Shown here one piece after another: positions 16,196-16,795 of a DNA stretch of 16,795 nucleotides. Position 1 is the stretch's first letter. Every line of letters starts with the position of its first letter. Origin of the DNA: DYIB01 sp049320945 (lineage in GTDB: Bacteria > Pseudomonadota > Gammaproteobacteria > Burkholderiales > Rhodocyclaceae). Both the position numbers and the translations under genes were made by a program. The stretch is taken from positions 1-16,795 of the forward strand of contig JBMOQT010000045.1 in the NCBI GenBank assembly GCA_049320945.1. The letters are read 5' to 3'. Under the pieces are notes generated by a model. The model saw nothing but the letters and a program-made list of their open reading frames with translations, was not told the DNA's origin and ran no database searches.

Positions 16196-16222
16196 TTTAG
16201 TTTAATTCTTGACTTCGGTCAA
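16194..16222 (-). promoter_or_regulatory. Predicted sigma70 promoter of the dcw operon
   Basis: A -35 box TTGACC (16222-16217, five of six matches to consensus) is followed after exactly 17 bp by TAAAGT (16199-16194, four of six) as -10 box. Transcription would start near 16187, giving a leader of about 53 nt before mraZ. The -10 overlaps the first MraZ box by two bases. This corresponds in position to the main mra promoter of E. coli. Confidence 0.75.
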
Positions 16223-16223
16223 G
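16208..16223. repeat. Palindrome enclosing the -35 box
   Basis: CTTGAC-TTCG-GTCAAG on the plus strand is a perfect 6-bp inverted repeat with a TTCG loop. On the minus strand its second arm supplies the TTGAC of the -35 box. Because it lies upstream of the predicted start it would not be in the mraZ leader. It would be in any read-through RNA from rnpB. It may be a second operator or chance. Confidence 0.6.
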
Positions 16224-16362
16224 CGCAAAACTCCGGATTTTTTCTGTCTACACAATGACTTAAGCGCGACAGGGGAGAAAGTTTCCCCAAGAAATAATCT
16301 CGCTAAATGAAGGGGATAGAAAGAAAATGGAAAGAAAAATCTGAAGAATTGCCGCCAGGGGG

Positions 16363-16795
16363 TTTGGAAGTCCGCCGATAAGCCGGGTTCTGTCGTGGGC
16401 AGCCATTCCTCTGGGCGGCGCGTTGCCACGCCGCTCTAGCAGCCTACCCGGAAGCAGCGCGAGCCACGCTATCGCTTCCCTATTTGGCCTTGCCCCGGAT
16501 GGGGTTTGCCGTGCCGCCCGTGTCACCACGGACGCGGTGAGCTCTTACCTCGCCATTTCACCCTTACTGGCGTGCCTGCCACGCCTAGCGGTATCTTTCT
16601 GTTGCACTCCGACGGAGGCCATACCAGCAGGGACCGGAGCACTTTGGCTCCGGCCGCGGCTCTCGCCGCTTAACCTGCTGCGCAGGTTAGCCTCCGCCGA
16701 AGTTTCGCGCAGGGCGCGAAACTTTCCGTCGCCTCACGGCGCCCGGCCGTTAGCCGGCATCCTGCTCTGCGGGGCCCGGACTTTCCTCCATGCGC
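16363..16795 (-). ncRNA. rnpB: RNase P RNA, class A (5' end cut by window edge)
   Basis: This is the catalytic RNA of ribonuclease P, which removes 5' leaders from tRNA precursors. Conserved parts on the minus strand, in order, are GGAGGAAAGTCCGGGC (start of the conserved core), P8 with its CTAAC loop, and P9. Then come GTGCAACAGAAAG, a short P12, AGTAAGGGTGAAA, GGTAAGAGCTCACC (P14) and GGGGCAAGGCCAAATAGGG (P15 region). The end carries P18 with a GCAA loop, GAGGAATGGCTGCC, and ACAGAACCCGGCTTATCGG. The 5' strands of P1, P2 and P3 (about 60-70 nt in relatives) lie outside the window. The 3' end is estimated from the P1 strand GGCGGACTTCC and may be off by a few bases. A roughly 117-nt extra segment interrupts the RNA between P9 and GTGCAACAGA. 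Confidence 0.95.
16608..16724 (-). other. Extra structured domain inside RNase P RNA
   Basis: In E. coli and other class A RNAs that I can recall, P9 is followed within a few bases by the GUGCAACAGA segment. Here about 117 nt intervene. Elements in RNA order: an 11-bp perfect hairpin with a 3-nt loop (16724-16700), then a 10-bp helix pairing 16699-16690 with 16619-16610. That helix closes three hairpins: 8 bp with a 3-nt loop (16689-16671), 5 bp with a GAGA tetraloop (16669-16656), and 7 bp with a 6-nt loop (16653-16634). The near-repeats CGACGGA (16731-16725) and CGUCGGA (16614-16608) flank it. Subtracting it leaves a normal RNase P RNA length of about 380 nt. Its origin and role are unknown. 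Confidence 0.75.

Larger units (their letters stand above)
16135..16362. other. rnpB-mraZ intergenic region
   Basis: This 228-bp AT-rich region holds the mraZ promoter, operator and ribosome binding site described separately. The rest (about 16224-16362) has no gene that I can support. On the minus strand, just after rnpB, there is a pyrimidine-rich tract with T-runs (about 16350-16310) but no convincing stem ahead of it. An imperfect GGGGA...TCCCC hairpin at 16272-16288 has no T-run after it. How rnpB transcription ends is therefore unclear. Confidence 0.8.

Noticed and set aside
16272..16288. GGGGA...TCCCC hairpin as rnpB terminator
   Set aside because: The stem is short with an internal mismatch on the minus strand and is not followed by a T-run. 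It also lies about 75 nt past the rnpB 3' end.
16202..16529. Two minus-strand frames of 75 and 89 codons
   Set aside because: They cover the 3' part of rnpB and its downstream region, with no family resemblance or ribosome binding site. The conserved RNase P RNA explains the sequence.
1..16795. CRISPR arrays, tRNA genes, insertion sequences, toxin-antitoxin or defence genes
   Set aside because: I saw no regularly spaced long repeats, no tRNA-like cloverleaf outside the rnpB helices, and no transposase or toxin-like reading frame. The window is filled by one housekeeping gene cluster.

Overview
The window is a near-complete dcw (division and cell wall) cluster read entirely on the minus strand, preceded by a gene for RNase P RNA on the same strand. 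Estimated GC content is about two thirds in the coding parts. The gene order (rnpB, mraZ, rsmH, ftsL, ftsI, murE, murF, mraY, murD, ftsW, murG, murC, murB, ddl, ftsQ, ftsA), the DNPR motif of a meso-DAP-adding MurE and the class A RNase P RNA all indicate a Gram-negative proteobacterium. High GC and rnpB directly upstream of mraZ suggest a betaproteobacterium, perhaps Rhodocyclales or Nitrosomonadales. That taxonomic call is inference. A run of 10 Ns at 9753-9762 shows a draft assembly.

Layout in transcription order (high to low coordinates). 16795-16363: rnpB, cut at its 5' end by the window edge. 16362-16135: AT-rich intergenic region with a sigma70-type promoter and three 10-bp-spaced MraZ boxes. 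16134-15694 mraZ; 15697-14768 rsmH; 14766-14491 ftsL; 14489-12747 ftsI; 12750-11254 murE; 11257-9863 murF; 9862-9663 a 200-bp spacer with a palindromic repeat and the assembly gap; 9662-8574 mraY; 8569-7175 murD; 7178-6006 ftsW; 6009-4915 murG; 4925-3510 murC; 3513-2593 murB; 2596-1679 ddl; 1665-883 ftsQ; 886-1 ftsA, cut at its 3' end. ftsZ would be expected just beyond coordinate 1.

The genes form one pathway. MurB, MurC, MurD, MurE, MurF and Ddl build UDP-MurNAc-pentapeptide in the cytoplasm. MraY and MurG turn it into lipid II. The FtsW-FtsI synthase polymerises and crosslinks it at the septum. FtsL, FtsQ and FtsA link that synthase to the FtsZ ring. MraZ probably represses the operon, and RsmH methylates 16S rRNA. 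Most neighbours overlap by 4 nt (ATGA or GTGA), so translation is probably coupled.

No defence, mobile or accessory gene system is visible. The most unusual feature is about 117 nt of extra, strongly structured RNA inside rnpB, between helix P9 and the conserved GUGCAACAGA segment. Secondary points are the MraZ operator, a codon-atypical patch in rsmH, and the palindromic spacer between mraY and murF.
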